64,000 nt of DNA, taken from the NCBI GenBank assembly GCA_019509785.1, contig JAEKLQ010000038.1:8446-72445 (forward strand). The letters run 5' to 3'. Under the pieces are notes generated by a model. It was not told where the DNA came from, ran no database searches, and worked only from the letters and a program-made list of their open reading frames with translations. Made by a program: the position numbers and the translations under genes. The stretch's first letter is position 1. Every line of letters starts with the position of its first letter. Positions 9,251 to 18,988 of this stretch are shown here, piece by piece. The stretch is from Fibrobacterota bacterium (GTDB taxonomy: Bacteria; Fibrobacterota; Fibrobacteria; UBA11236).

Positions 9251-9757
9251 CTATGCCCGCCTGGGGAAGACGCTGATTTCGCCGTTGCATTCCAAGCGGG
9301 CCAGCGCGACCTCTTCCGGTTTCATGGCCTTCCCTTTCATGAACAACGCTTCTTGCAAATCGGCATCGCTGATGGCCGTCGCCCGCATGGCGCCGGAATC
9401 GATCGCGCCCTCCCGGATCAGGACGACGGGTTTCCCCTTCAGCAGGACTTCCATGCCGCGGTAACGGAAAGCGAGAAGAGCGAGGATGCGGTGGATCAGG
9501 ATGAAAACGAATCCCACGCCGATGGTCTGGAAGAACGGGGCCGACCCGTTGATGGCGCGGCTCATCACCGAACCGAAGATCACCGAAAGGATGATATCGA
9601 AAGGCGCATGGCGCCCCAACATGCGTTTATCGCCCCCGATGCGTATCAGCAGGATGCTCATCAGGTAGATGACCAGGGTACGCAGGGCCATCTGCCACAG
9701 ATTCGGCCCGCCATCCAAACCGAACAAACCATTCAACCAGGATTGGAGCGGATGCAT
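9251..9757 (-). CDS. DUF421 (YetF-like) membrane protein
   Basis: This 168-residue protein has two or three N-terminal transmembrane segments (about residues 22-100) and a small soluble C-terminal domain. IRIGGDKRMLGRHAPFDIILSVIFGSVMSRAI is close to the DUF421/YetF signature (R..GKR.lg.ltpfD.vl.i.lG.i.s.ai), and PVVLIREGAID matches the start of the cytoplasmic domain. The function of the family is poorly known; some members affect spore or envelope properties. I chose the ATG at 9757 because GAGGAAGG sits directly before it; a GTG four codons upstream is possible. It is the first gene of a leftward series with the FAD/Fe-S enzyme, 52 nt apart. Confidence 0.85.
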   Translation of the reverse strand: MHPLQSWLNGLFGLDGGPNLWQMALRTLVIYLMSILLIRIGGDKRMLGRHAPFDIILSVIFGSVMSRAINGSAPFFQTIGVGFVFILIHRILALLAFRYRGMEVLLKGKPVVLIREGAIDSGAMRATAISDADLQEALFMKGKAMKPEEVALARLECNGEISVFPRRA

Positions 9758-9876
9758 GGCCTTCCTCACCCGGGACCTATCGCCAATGGCCCCTTTCGGA
9801 AAGAACCTTTTGAGCAGGGCCCGGTCAAACGCGGGGTGCGGGCCCTTATATCCTCCATGGGATTAAGCCGAAAAAT

Positions 9877-11871
9877 TCAGAACGCCTGCGCCAAATCGAT
9901 CACCCACGCATCGGGCCAGGCCCCTCCGCCCGGGGCCCCGTAAGCCAGGTCCAAGCGGAGATGGAAGATACCGAGGATGGGATAGCGCAGGCCTCCGCCA
10001 TAAGCGACGCCTTGGCCGTCGGGCTGGGAGCTGAACGAAAAGCCGCGGCGCACGTCCCACACCTTGCCGAAATCCCAGAAAGGAACCAGTTGCAAGGGAG
10101 CCAGATGGCGCATGGGCCCGCGCGGATCGAACAGGCCGAAATCGAACACGTCCAAACGGGCCTCTCCGGAGACCAGGAAATACGCGGGCTGCAGGCCGGC
10201 CGTCACGCAAAAGCCGGCGCTATCCTTCTCCGGGCATAACCGCTGGTACCCGTAGCTGCGCACGCTGCGCCCTCCCCCCAGGAAGAATCGATCGGAGTTG
10301 GTTCCCCCTTCGCCGAAGAAACGGCCGCCGTCGAGGCGCGCCGCCAGTTTCACCTGCCGCAGCGGGGGGAAATACCAGCCCGTTTGCGTTTCGATCCAAT
10401 TATGGCGCAGGCGCGTGAAGGCGATTTCGCCGCCCTCCACGACCGGCCCGCCATTGCCTAGGATGAATGCGGCACGGGCGCCGCGGGTGGGATCGGCGGC
10501 ATGGTCAAGGAATGCCAACGCCGTGGTCTGGATGAAATTCAGGTTCAGGGAGCGCTCGCGGCCCTCGACCACCATGCGGCTTTTGCCTTCGAGTTCAGCA
10601 TCCCCGATCAGGCGCAGCCAACGTTTCCATGGGAAGGTGAGCCGCGTGCTGCTGGTCCCGCGGAAATCCCCCCCGAAGCGGCCTTGGCTCGGCGGGACGG
10701 GCGGATCCTGGAACCAGTTGGCGTCCGCGTCCTCGTCGAAGCGGACCAGGCGGCCGAAGGTCAAAGGGGATCCGTAGCCGGCGTAGAAGCGCTGGCGGTC
10801 CCAGGCCACCGATGCCCCTGCGCGTACTTCGTTCAAGGTCCCCGCCACGTTCTGATGCGCGCCATCGAAGGAAAAACCCGGGCCGTATTGCGATTCCCAG
10901 AATACCGAAGCGGTGAGGTTGCCGGGGATCCGTTCCTCGGCGTTGAGGATGAGGGCGCTGAGATGCGAAGGGCCGGGCAGCAGGCTATCCCGCAAGCGAA
11001 CGTAATCGAATACGCCCGAGTATTGCAGCTTCTCGATCATGCGATCGTTATCCGAGGCCCGCACCGTGTCCCCCGGCTTATAAGGCACCAGGGAGCGGAA
11101 GAGGGTATTGAGGGTTATGCCCTGCAGGCTATCGTCCGGCGGGGCGCGCGTATCGCGGATGAGCAGTTTCCCGTACAGAACCGGATAGGAGGGCTCGACC
11201 AGGTAATCGATTTTGACGGTCTTCGTGTCGGCCTTCACGTTGACCTTGTTTTCGACCTTGGCGCGGGCGAAACCCGCGTCGCCATAACGGCGCAGCACCA
11301 CGCGGCGATCCAGGAACAGGTTCTCTTCCATATAAGGCGTGCCCACGCGGCAATGCAATTGCTTGGGGCCCACCACCAAGGCGGGCTGGGGCACGGGTTC
11401 GGGCGGGGCCTCCTTCAGGGTATCCACGCGCGACGAATCGATGCCGACGCGCCCGGTATCGCTCGGCGCAGGACCCGCCGTGTCTTGCACCACCACCACC
11501 CGCACCGTATCGAACTTGTAACGGGAGCCTTCGTCCACGGTGATGCGGGCGAGCCAATCCTCGGGGCCGCCCGCCCGCTCCAGGACGAGATCCGTTTTCA
11601 CGTCGAAGAATCCGCTCCGCCGATACAGGTCAGAAACGTTGAAGGAGGCATCTTCCTTCCAGGTGGCGAGGGATTCGCTATCGTATTTCTTGGGATCGAG
11701 GGGGATGCTCTCCTTAAGCTTCCGGGCACCGAAGAAGTGATTGCCTTGCAATTGGATTTGGATATGCCCCCAAGCCGGCGGCGCCCACGCCGCCAAGGCC
11801 AAAAGAATCAGGGCCGCCGGCGGGACCACGGGCGCGACCGCGATCCGGACGCGGCGCATATTCGACTTCAT
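9877..11871 (-). CDS. tamA: TamA/BamA-family outer-membrane assembly protein
   Basis: This 664-residue Omp85 protein probably works with the upstream TamB-like gene to insert beta-barrel proteins or move lipid to the outer membrane. A signal peptide covers about residues 1-38 (hydrophobic ILLALAAWAPPAWG). Three POTRA-like units follow up to about residue 350, with a Pro/Ser-rich linker between the first and second. The rest is a 16-strand-like barrel containing the conserved FFLGGGRSVRSYGYQ lid-lock region and DFGKVWD. It ends in aromatic Phe, as expected for the terminal beta-signal. The start overlaps the tamB stop by ATGA, so translation is coupled. Longer in-frame starts lie inside tamB and are rejected. 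BamA proper is unlikely because it has five POTRAs and no TamB partner. Confidence 0.9.
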   Translation of the reverse strand: MKSNMRRVRIAVAPVVPPAALILLALAAWAPPAWGHIQIQLQGNHFFGARKLKESIPLDPKKYDSESLATWKEDASFNVSDLYRRSGFFDVKTDLVLERAGGPEDWLARITVDEGSRYKFDTVRVVVVQDTAGPAPSDTGRVGIDSSRVDTLKEAPPEPVPQPALVVGPKQLHCRVGTPYMEENLFLDRRVVLRRYGDAGFARAKVENKVNVKADTKTVKIDYLVEPSYPVLYGKLLIRDTRAPPDDSLQGITLNTLFRSLVPYKPGDTVRASDNDRMIEKLQYSGVFDYVRLRDSLLPGPSHLSALILNAEERIPGNLTASVFWESQYGPGFSFDGAHQNVAGTLNEVRAGASVAWDRQRFYAGYGSPLTFGRLVRFDEDADANWFQDPPVPPSQGRFGGDFRGTSSTRLTFPWKRWLRLIGDAELEGKSRMVVEGRERSLNLNFIQTTALAFLDHAADPTRGARAAFILGNGGPVVEGGEIAFTRLRHNWIETQTGWYFPPLRQVKLAARLDGGRFFGEGGTNSDRFFLGGGRSVRSYGYQRLCPEKDSAGFCVTAGLQPAYFLVSGEARLDVFDFGLFDPRGPMRHLAPLQLVPFWDFGKVWDVRRGFSFSSQPDGQGVAYGGGLRYPILGIFHLRLDLAYGAPGGGAWPDAWVIDLAQAF

Positions 11872-14800
11872 TCCGAGTCCCTGGCCGCCCGCCGCTCGCC
11901 GGCCGTATCGGCGGCTTGCTCTTGCAGCAATTCGCGCATGCTCTCGGGCTTGGACCAACGCCGGACCCAGAAACGGTAGTCGTAGTTGAGCCCCAGGCGT
12001 TGCCCGATGCGTTCCTGGTTCGGATCCATGGTCCCCGCCGTATCCGTGTATACGGAAGCGTCGAGGGACACGTTGTTCTTGAGCCGCTTCTTCCACTGCG
12101 GATCGCGGACGAGACGGGCCAGGGGCGGGCGCCATTCCAGGGCCATGCGATAGGCCCAGGGATCGTTGTTCTCCGTCTCCTGGGGCCGATAGTAGGATCG
12201 CAGGCTGAGCCGGGTGCGCCAGAATTCCTTGCTGATGACCTCCAAGGCCAAGGCCTCGGTGGCCGTATCGGAGGAGGACCCCTGGTTGGAGGCGAGGCTC
12301 CCTAGACCAGTAATCTTGGTTTGCGCTATCCAATGGCCGGAAAGCTTGCGGGACGCGCGCGAGAGGTAGTCGCTGGCAAGGGGCTCCAGCAGGGCCAAGG
12401 CCTGCTCTTGGTAGGAAAGGCCCGAGCCGCCGCCCGCGAAGGCGGAAGAATAGCATCCGCGCCGCACGGAATAGACCAGGGCGGCCACGTCGGCCCCCGC
12501 CCCGTAGGCCCCGCCGCAATCGGTGTCGTAGGAGAATTCCGTCTGCGATAGGGGCCCGGCAAGGCGGTTGATGACCGTACAGGAATCGGTGGTGCCGGCT
12601 TCGCAATCCTTGGCCAATTTTTTCCTGGCTTCGAGATCGAGATGGCCCTCCTCCAAGGTGGAGTTGAGCCATTTGATCTCCATGCGGCTCAGATCGTAAG
12701 CCTGGGCTTTGGTTCCCAACTGGCCTTCGGTGGAGTTGATGCGGCCCTGCACCAAGGCATAAGGGTAGGTCCCGCGCATGGAGAAATTCCCCACGTAAGC
12801 GAACCGCAGCACGTCGGTCTCCACGCGGTTGCCGGAGCCGGCGGTCTCCAGGTCGAGGCGTATCTCCATCGGCCGCGCCGGTCGGGCGCCCCGCGCCTGG
12901 GGCTTGCGCTTGAACAGGTTCTGCAGGGTCTCGAAACTGCGCAGGCGGTATTTGACGTTGGAACTATCGAGGCGGGCGCTCGCTTCCAGGAAAGCGAAAT
13001 CGCTTTGGCTATAGACGCCTCCCGCAGGTTCGGTTTTGGGCGCGCGATAGGTGAAGTTCAGGCGCGAGAAATCGGCCGCCGCGCGCAGCGGGGATTTGAC
13101 ATGCTCGATCGATCCGGACCCGAGCCGGGCCTGGAGTTCCAGTTTAGAAGTATCCGAGCGGAGATCGATGCGTAGGTCCTTGAGCCGGATTTTGTCGCCG
13201 GGGCCGAGTTGGGCCAAGAGCCCGTCCCCCTGCAAATGCGCGGTCAACGCATGGGCGTCGCCGAGGTCCATCGCCGCAGTTCCTCCCAGGCTTCCGCTCT
13301 TTCCCTTCATGGACAAATCCGGAATCGAGAGACGGCCGCGGACGATATGCAAAGGCGCGGAGAACGACTGGGTATCCAGGCCCGGCACCGCGTATCGCCC
13401 GCGCAGGGTGTCCAGATCCATCTTCCAACCGGCTGGTCCTTCCCTGAAGACGACGGCAAAGGGTCCGTACGCATCCAGCCCGAGGATCTCTCCCGACTTT
13501 CCCGGCAGGGCGGCATCCCCGCGCAGCGAGACATTCCCGCGGAAGTCCGCATAGGCGCGCATACGTCCGGAAACCCGGAGGAAAAGTTTCCTTCCCACCG
13601 CCACCTTAAGGCTGACAACCTGCTCGGCCCTGAGGACCCCGCCCAACCCCAGTTCCAGGGAGTCGGCGAAAAGCGGTTCCTTTTCGGATTGGGTAACCGC
13701 CCGGATGATCAGGGAATCCCCGTTCCCCAGCAAGGCGATCTCACGCGCCTTCAGGGTCCCGTTGGTCGCGGCCGGCTGCAAATCGCGGGCATGATAGGCC
13801 CCGCGGAACCCGCCCGAATCCGAGTAGTCCAAGCGCCCGTCCAAGCTACCCGAAAGTAAAGGGGGGTGGGCCGAAGCGATGCGCAGGGCCTTGGCCAGAT
13901 CGAATCGATCGGCTTGCAGGAAAACATGCCGGATGTCCTCGCGGTTTACGGCCGCCAGTTGATGGAATTGGCGGCCGTGCAAGGCCACCTCCCCGCCGCC
14001 CCGCAGCGAGTTCCCGCCCAAGGAGGCGTCCAGCTCCGTAACCCGCAAGCTACGTCGATCCCATTCCGCCCGGGCATTGGCTTCCAGCGGCTCCGATCGA
14101 TAATTCCCGGTGACCCGCGCGTCGGCGCGGCCGGTATGCGCGCTGGTGTCCCACGCGAAGGATGCGCTCATCTTGGGCTTTCGGGCCGCCAAGCTGTCCA
14201 GACCCCGGTATGGCAGAGTGTAGATGGCCAAGCCCCGCAGGCGCGCCTCGATGCGATCGGAGCGGAGGCTCGCCTCCGCGGATCCGAAATCGGGATGCCA
14301 TAAGGTGAAATCGGCCTTCCGGCTGGCGCTGTCCATCGACATGCGGCCGGTCAGGCGCCAGACCACGCCTTTGCGATGCCAGTAAGAAGGGGACAACACG
14401 ATTCCGTCGGGCCCATAGCGCGCCATCAGGTGGATGGAATCCGCTTCCGCCCCGAAGGCCCGCAATCCGCTCACCACCGCGTCCAGGCCGACCCGTCGCC
14501 CCTCCGCGCGCCCTTTCGCCTGCAGCGATCGAAACCGCACATTGGTATCCGCGAAAGCCCGCACCCAAGGTTCTTCGGGAGGGATGGAAAGGGAAAAAGG
14601 ACCGGCCCATCCGGATGCCGTCTTGCGCAGATCCGCCGACAACCGCGAGCCGTCCCCGGTCGCGATCTCCGCCACCAATGCATCCGGCCCCATACGCGGC
14701 GCCTTCACCTGCACGTTGGCCGGCAGGATTTTTCCCGCCGTCGCGATGCGGATATTCCGCGCGTACCCTCGTAAGGAGACCTCCAGATGGCGCGCCAACC

Positions 14801-15806
14801 AAGCCGCATTGGCGAGGGAATCGAGGGCCAGCGTACGCAAGCCACCCTCCAGCGCGAGGTCCTCCCCTTTCGGCCCACGGCTCCGGAGCGACCACGTCCC
14901 GGAGGTATCCCGGAAATCCAAGGACCCGTCCATCTTCTGCGGCCCGATGCGATAGGCGGCCCGCGGATCGAATCCGGAAATATCCGCCGTAAAATTGGAA
15001 TGGACGCGATAGCCCGTCCCTTGGGCGGCCTGCAGGGAGAAGCGGAGATCCTGGACCAGAGGCAAGGAAGACGGCGCTTTGAATGCTTGTGCATACGGAG
15101 CGGAAGAAGCCATGCGTATTCCGACATCCGCTTGCGCACGCAGCAGGTCCGCCTTAGGGCCGCTCGCCACAACTGCCACGCTATCAAGCCCGCGCGCGAT
15201 TTCGAGGCGCGCATGCAAATTATCGCCTGGCCATTCCATGCTTGTCTTCAAGCTCGGGGCCAGCCCATGCAAGGCCCGGGCGCCTAAGCTTCGGACTTCC
15301 AGCGAGGCGGAACGCGGTCCGCCGGTCGCGGCCGTGATCCCATCGGCCTCCGCCAGGAAGCCGGAATCGTCCTCCACCCGTACGCGCCCAACCTCGACGC
15401 GGACGGAAACGGGAAGCTTGAAATCCGGAAACGGAAGCGAATCGCGCGCGGGCCGCTTGGCTTTTGGCTTGGCCTCGTCCGCGGGATGCAAAGCGAGGCG
15501 AAGGGTATCGAGGGTGAAATCCACCGATGGCGAAAAGCGCCACAGGCTACGGAACAGGTTCGCGGTCACCGCCGTGGCGCCTCCGCGCGCGGTCATTCCG
15601 GGAGCATGATAAAGGAGGGAATCGGCCCTAAGTTCCAGGCTCCAACGCCAACGCGCGTTCACCAGCCGCAACGATCCCGTTCCGACCTTGATGTCCCGGC
15701 CCAGATAATGCCCCACCGCCCAGTGGCCGGCGAGATAAATCAGCGGGATCAGGACCAGCGTTAGGACGAACCAAATCATCAAAACGCGTTTCAGCCATTT
15801 GCCCAT
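11868..15806 (-). CDS. tamB: TamB-like translocation/assembly module protein (AsmA/DUF490 superfamily)
   Basis: This 1312-residue inner-membrane-anchored periplasmic bridge protein has one N-terminal transmembrane helix (about residues 8-30, VLMIWFVLTLVLIPLIYLAG) followed by a very long beta-rich region of repeating short strands typical of AsmA/TamB hydrophobic grooves. The last third carries the DUF490-type C-terminal domain, including YPYALVQGRINSTEGQLGTK and later GLGSLASNQGSSSDTATEAL. Size is close to E. coli TamB (about 1260). It ends in a charged tail instead of a barrel-like strand. A two-Cys insert (CEAGTTDSC) and another Cys pair (CGGAYG...RRGC) sit in the C-terminal domain and may form disulfides. 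It is directly upstream of and overlaps tamA. Confidence is high from domain layout plus context. Confidence 0.87.
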   Translation of the reverse strand: MGKWLKRVLMIWFVLTLVLIPLIYLAGHWAVGHYLGRDIKVGTGSLRLVNARWRWSLELRADSLLYHAPGMTARGGATAVTANLFRSLWRFSPSVDFTLDTLRLALHPADEAKPKAKRPARDSLPFPDFKLPVSVRVEVGRVRVEDDSGFLAEADGITAATGGPRSASLEVRSLGARALHGLAPSLKTSMEWPGDNLHARLEIARGLDSVAVVASGPKADLLRAQADVGIRMASSAPYAQAFKAPSSLPLVQDLRFSLQAAQGTGYRVHSNFTADISGFDPRAAYRIGPQKMDGSLDFRDTSGTWSLRSRGPKGEDLALEGGLRTLALDSLANAAWLARHLEVSLRGYARNIRIATAGKILPANVQVKAPRMGPDALVAEIATGDGSRLSADLRKTASGWAGPFSLSIPPEEPWVRAFADTNVRFRSLQAKGRAEGRRVGLDAVVSGLRAFGAEADSIHLMARYGPDGIVLSPSYWHRKGVVWRLTGRMSMDSASRKADFTLWHPDFGSAEASLRSDRIEARLRGLAIYTLPYRGLDSLAARKPKMSASFAWDTSAHTGRADARVTGNYRSEPLEANARAEWDRRSLRVTELDASLGGNSLRGGGEVALHGRQFHQLAAVNREDIRHVFLQADRFDLAKALRIASAHPPLLSGSLDGRLDYSDSGGFRGAYHARDLQPAATNGTLKAREIALLGNGDSLIIRAVTQSEKEPLFADSLELGLGGVLRAEQVVSLKVAVGRKLFLRVSGRMRAYADFRGNVSLRGDAALPGKSGEILGLDAYGPFAVVFREGPAGWKMDLDTLRGRYAVPGLDTQSFSAPLHIVRGRLSIPDLSMKGKSGSLGGTAAMDLGDAHALTAHLQGDGLLAQLGPGDKIRLKDLRIDLRSDTSKLELQARLGSGSIEHVKSPLRAAADFSRLNFTYRAPKTEPAGGVYSQSDFAFLEASARLDSSNVKYRLRSFETLQNLFKRKPQARGARPARPMEIRLDLETAGSGNRVETDVLRFAYVGNFSMRGTYPYALVQGRINSTEGQLGTKAQAYDLSRMEIKWLNSTLEEGHLDLEARKKLAKDCEAGTTDSCTVINRLAGPLSQTEFSYDTDCGGAYGAGADVAALVYSVRRGCYSSAFAGGGSGLSYQEQALALLEPLASDYLSRASRKLSGHWIAQTKITGLGSLASNQGSSSDTATEALALEVISKEFWRTRLSLRSYYRPQETENNDPWAYRMALEWRPPLARLVRDPQWKKRLKNNVSLDASVYTDTAGTMDPNQERIGQRLGLNYDYRFWVRRWSKPESMRELLQEQAADTAGERRAARDSE

Positions 15807-15904
15807 GGACCCATGCCGGAATCGGGGAACCGCCTTGTTGGGAAAATAAACGGCGGCGGCAAGGCGCGGAAGGATTTCCGCGGCGGGAATTCAGCAGCCG
15901 GAAT

Positions 15905-18013
15905 TCAACGGCGCAGGTAACCGAAAGTGAAGAAGAGGTTTTCGCTTTTATTGGTCAGGGCCCGGAATTCGCCTTGGCTCCCTTGGATGGTCTTCAGATC
16001 GCCCGTAGTGGTGAGCGTTCCATGGGCGATGTAGGCGCCGTTTCCGACTTGGCCGCCCCGCGCGGAAACGGGCCACCAAGCGAGGCTCAACAGGTAATTC
16101 CCGTCCTTGTCCTTACGCAAACGCGCCAGATCGGCCGCGCTCACGTCCCCGATGGCTTTGTTCACGTATACGCCCAGGTTATCGAAGAAGGAAAGATCGT
16201 AATGGAAAGGGGCGTTTACCTTCAATGAAATCAAATAGGGTTTCGTGTTCTTGGAGTTGGCATTCACCGCGTCCGAAAACACGACGTTCACGGAAGGGGG
16301 GCAATTCAGGCAGACTCCCGGCGTTACGGATTGATCGATGATGAGGATGGAGTTCGGCAACGAAATCGGCCCGTCCAGCTTGGGGACGGTAACCAGGCCC
16401 GAACCCTTTGTCTCCAATTCATACACCGCTTTCGGCAAAACTCCGCCCACCGGAACGTAGTCCTTCATGTTGCTCGGGTTGCCTTGGGCGTCCGCGACGC
16501 CGGCCGCGCCGGACTTGATGCGGAGGGAATCCCCCGGAAGCGGGAAAACGGATCCGTCGAAGGTGTAAACATAGGTGTTACCCCCAGTCGATTGCACGGA
16601 AACCACCTTGATCTTGCCGCTTGGATCGGAAGCGCCCGGCCGCTTGATATCGAAAGGGAATCCGCCCGCGAGATCCGCCTTCACGGCTTCCGAGAAGGTC
16701 ACGGTGAGGGTGGGCTTATCGCTCGCGTTCGCGGGAGGAACGGACACCGCCGAAGCGATGCGCGGGCCCACGCCATCGCCGATCACGAAGGAGGCGCCGT
16801 CGAATACCTTGCCATCCGCCAGGATCTTCCCGTAGGGTTTGGGATCGAAGCCGGTGCCGGCCGCGAACTCCTTATCCTTGAACGTCGCCAGGATATGGGT
16901 CCCATCGATCCGCGCGATATCCGCCGCCAGGACCGTCACCGTGGAGGAAGGATTGAAGGGATCCTGGAGTTGGATCTGGGTCGGGAGGCTGCCGATGGCT
17001 TTGGGGAACTCCACCCATACCTGATCGATGCGCCCGTTCCCGTCCGCGTCCTGGTACAAGGCCTTCGCGACGGCAATCAGGCTATCGGGCTGCGGATTGG
17101 GGTTAGGATTCGGATTGGAGCCCAACCCGGACAAGGGCGCCACGTCATCCATGTTAGCCGCGACGAAAGGCTGGGCCACGTAATTGGTGGTATCCCCGAT
17201 CTTCTTGGAGGCGAGATAATCGACGAAAAGCATGGTTCCGTTCCCGTCGGCGACGAACAGATGGCCTTTGCCGTCCACGGTGCCTTGATCGAAACTGGCT
17301 CCCGCGAAGGTCCGGGTGGACACGATCAGCCCGTTGGCCGGATTGATCTGAACGATGTTCTCCCCGCCGAAGAGCATCAATTGGCCCGTGTAGGAATCGA
17401 ACGCCATGCCGTGCCCGCCTTGCAGGTTCTTGATCAGGCGATGGGTAGTGAAGGTCTGTAAATCCAAGGTCCCGAAATTCCCGACTCCGTCCGTTCCGCT
17501 GCTGGTGTAAAAGGCATGGCTCGCGTCCTGGAAGGCCAGGGAAGTGACCTTGGTGTCATCGCCGGTCAACGGGATGGCGGTCCCGTCCGCGAAGGGCGCC
17601 AAGGGTATTTTCGCCAAGCCCCCCGGAATGCCGCTCGCCCAAGCGTATTGTTGGCCGGGATCCAAGGCCATATGGTAGGCCTCCACCCCGCCCGCGGTGT
17701 GGGTGACCACGGCTTGGGTCGCAATGTTGATCTTGTGGACCTTATCGCCTTGCCCGCCGACCAGTAGCTCGCTATCCGGGGCGAAGATCAATCCGTCGGA
17801 CCCGTCGGTCTTGGCCACGTTGACGACGGCGCCCACCACCAATTTTGTCCCATCGTAATTGAAGCTGATCTTGTTGACGTCGGCCCCGCCCTTATAGGTA
17901 GTGAAATAGAGATCCCCGGAGGTGCCCGCGGCCCATACGGCGGCACACATGGAGGAAACGCCCAGTACGATCGGCAACAAACGCCTCAAGTTCCGCGCGG
18001 ATGGAAGGGACAT
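15905..18013 (-). CDS. Secreted beta-propeller protein with Ig/SbsA-like C-terminal domains
   Basis: This 702-residue exported protein was not matched to a named family. A signal peptide spans about residues 1-29 (LLPIVLGVSSMCAAVWAAG). Residues 30-300 show repeated four-strand units like NHL/YVTN propellers (SDGLIFAPDSELLVGG, MAFDSYTGQLMLFGG, VDGKGHLFVADGNG). A linker rich in Asn-Pro (about 300-310) leads to a DxDxDG-like calcium motif (YQDADGNGRIDQVWVEF) and two SbsA/Ig-like domains (LTVTFSEAVKADL, VNVVFSDAVNANS). A Cys pair (CLNCPP) lies near residue 578. Start 18013 is chosen because GGAGG lies just upstream; 15 further in-frame codons exist before it. It is likely cell-surface or secreted; ligand unknown. 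Separate transcription from tamB is likely (98 nt gap). Confidence 0.7.
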   Translation of the reverse strand: MSLPSARNLRRLLPIVLGVSSMCAAVWAAGTSGDLYFTTYKGGADVNKISFNYDGTKLVVGAVVNVAKTDGSDGLIFAPDSELLVGGQGDKVHKINIATQAVVTHTAGGVEAYHMALDPGQQYAWASGIPGGLAKIPLAPFADGTAIPLTGDDTKVTSLAFQDASHAFYTSSGTDGVGNFGTLDLQTFTTHRLIKNLQGGHGMAFDSYTGQLMLFGGENIVQINPANGLIVSTRTFAGASFDQGTVDGKGHLFVADGNGTMLFVDYLASKKIGDTTNYVAQPFVAANMDDVAPLSGLGSNPNPNPNPQPDSLIAVAKALYQDADGNGRIDQVWVEFPKAIGSLPTQIQLQDPFNPSSTVTVLAADIARIDGTHILATFKDKEFAAGTGFDPKPYGKILADGKVFDGASFVIGDGVGPRIASAVSVPPANASDKPTLTVTFSEAVKADLAGGFPFDIKRPGASDPSGKIKVVSVQSTGGNTYVYTFDGSVFPLPGDSLRIKSGAAGVADAQGNPSNMKDYVPVGGVLPKAVYELETKGSGLVTVPKLDGPISLPNSILIIDQSVTPGVCLNCPPSVNVVFSDAVNANSKNTKPYLISLKVNAPFHYDLSFFDNLGVYVNKAIGDVSAADLARLRKDKDGNYLLSLAWWPVSARGGQVGNGAYIAHGTLTTTGDLKTIQGSQGEFRALTNKSENLFFTFGYLRR

Positions 18014-18151
18014 ATCGGGTCCTCCGGAAATGGCTTCGGTACGGGTCAAAATGCTCATCTAAGATAACCCGCGCAACCGAATGCGCGTGATCGAAAATGG
18101 GCTATTACTGCCAAGCCGGGTGGGGCCGCGGTTTCTCCGATTTGTCGGGGT

Positions 18152-18826
18152 TCAGTTTGCCCGGGCGGGCCCGGGATCAGGGAGGATGAGGAAAACCCCC
18201 GTCAGCTTCCCGTCTTTCAAGGTCAGGGATGCCCATTGGGAGGTGTCGGCGGAAGCCAGGCGCCGCCGGGCGTCATCCCGGAGCTTTCCTTTCGGATCCA
18301 GGAAGTCCTCCCGTTCTTCGTCGGCGAGATAGCCCAAGGCCTTCCCCCAATCGCGCTTCGAAACCGCTTGGAAAAAAGCCTCCGCGGCCCGCTTCAATTC
18401 CAACTCCGCCGCCTCCGCGCGGTTCGAATCCGGAACCACGGCGAAACCGGTATCGGGATCATCCTGCCGGTTCAAGCTGTCCGGTCGTCCCTGGGCCAAC
18501 ACCGGCAGCACGTCGGGGAGCCCGTAGATAAGTCCTTTGCGGACTTCGATAAGCGGATTGTTAAGCAGGGTCGCCCTCCGGATCGCGCGCACCCGGTCCC
18601 TGTATTCGGGTAGGATCCCCTCCGTCCCATCCGCCAGTTTAGCGCGATCTTCCGGGCCCAGATAGCCGGCGGCGGCCCGGTAGTCCCGTTTCGAAAGCGC
18701 CAGGGAAAAAGAGGTAAGGACGTCCAGACGCTCTTGCTGCGGGTCTGAAAACCGCGGGAAGGCGGAGGAAGAGCAGCCGACAAGACCGACCACCACTATC
18801 AGCGCAAGCGGTAAGCATGAACGCAT
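18152..18826 (-). CDS. Lipoprotein of unknown function
   Basis: This 224-residue protein has an N-terminal signal and lipobox (VVVGLVGC, Cys at residue 18), so it should be lipidated and processed by LspA. The mature part is mostly helical and charged. It contains two similar helical stretches, each with SKRDY/W and a following 'A-x-G-YL' turn (LALSKRDYRAAAGYLGPEDR near residue 42 and AVSKRDWGKALGYLADEERE near 155). This suggests an internal duplication of a roughly 110-residue unit, like DUF4878/NTF2-type lumazine-binding lipoproteins. No catalytic motif is seen. A G-rich ribosome binding site lies before the ATG. Function unknown. Confidence 0.75.
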   Translation of the reverse strand: MRSCLPLALIVVVGLVGCSSSAFPRFSDPQQERLDVLTSFSLALSKRDYRAAAGYLGPEDRAKLADGTEGILPEYRDRVRAIRRATLLNNPLIEVRKGLIYGLPDVLPVLAQGRPDSLNRQDDPDTGFAVVPDSNRAEAAELELKRAAEAFFQAVSKRDWGKALGYLADEEREDFLDPKGKLRDDARRRLASADTSQWASLTLKDGKLTGVFLILPDPGPARAN

Positions 18827-18869
18827 AGCGACCCCCTCTATCCCGGTACGCCGGGGATGCGTCCGAGAT

Positions 18870-18888
18870 TAGTTAATTTATTTAACTA
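18870..18888. promoter_or_regulatory. Short perfect inverted repeat, possible operator
   Basis: TAGTTAA and TTAACTA are spaced by 5 bp in an AT-rich patch between the divergent lipoprotein (18152-18826) and sensor (18989) genes. The position upstream of both genes and the size fit a small-regulator operator. No regulator is known, so this is a weak call. Confidence 0.3.
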
Positions 18889-18988
18889 TTTAGGATTCCG
18901 CACGGTACTTTCGGCTCCCAGGGCTTTTTCCCGGAATTTGGTTTATTGTCCATATGGTTAATCCTATCTACCTTATCGCGCCTTGCTG

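Noticed and set aside
11872-12672. Long upstream extension of the TamA frame (about 267 codons)
   Set aside because: It lies wholly inside tamB in another frame, has Arg/Pro/Gly-rich shadow composition, and the signal peptide starts at 11871.
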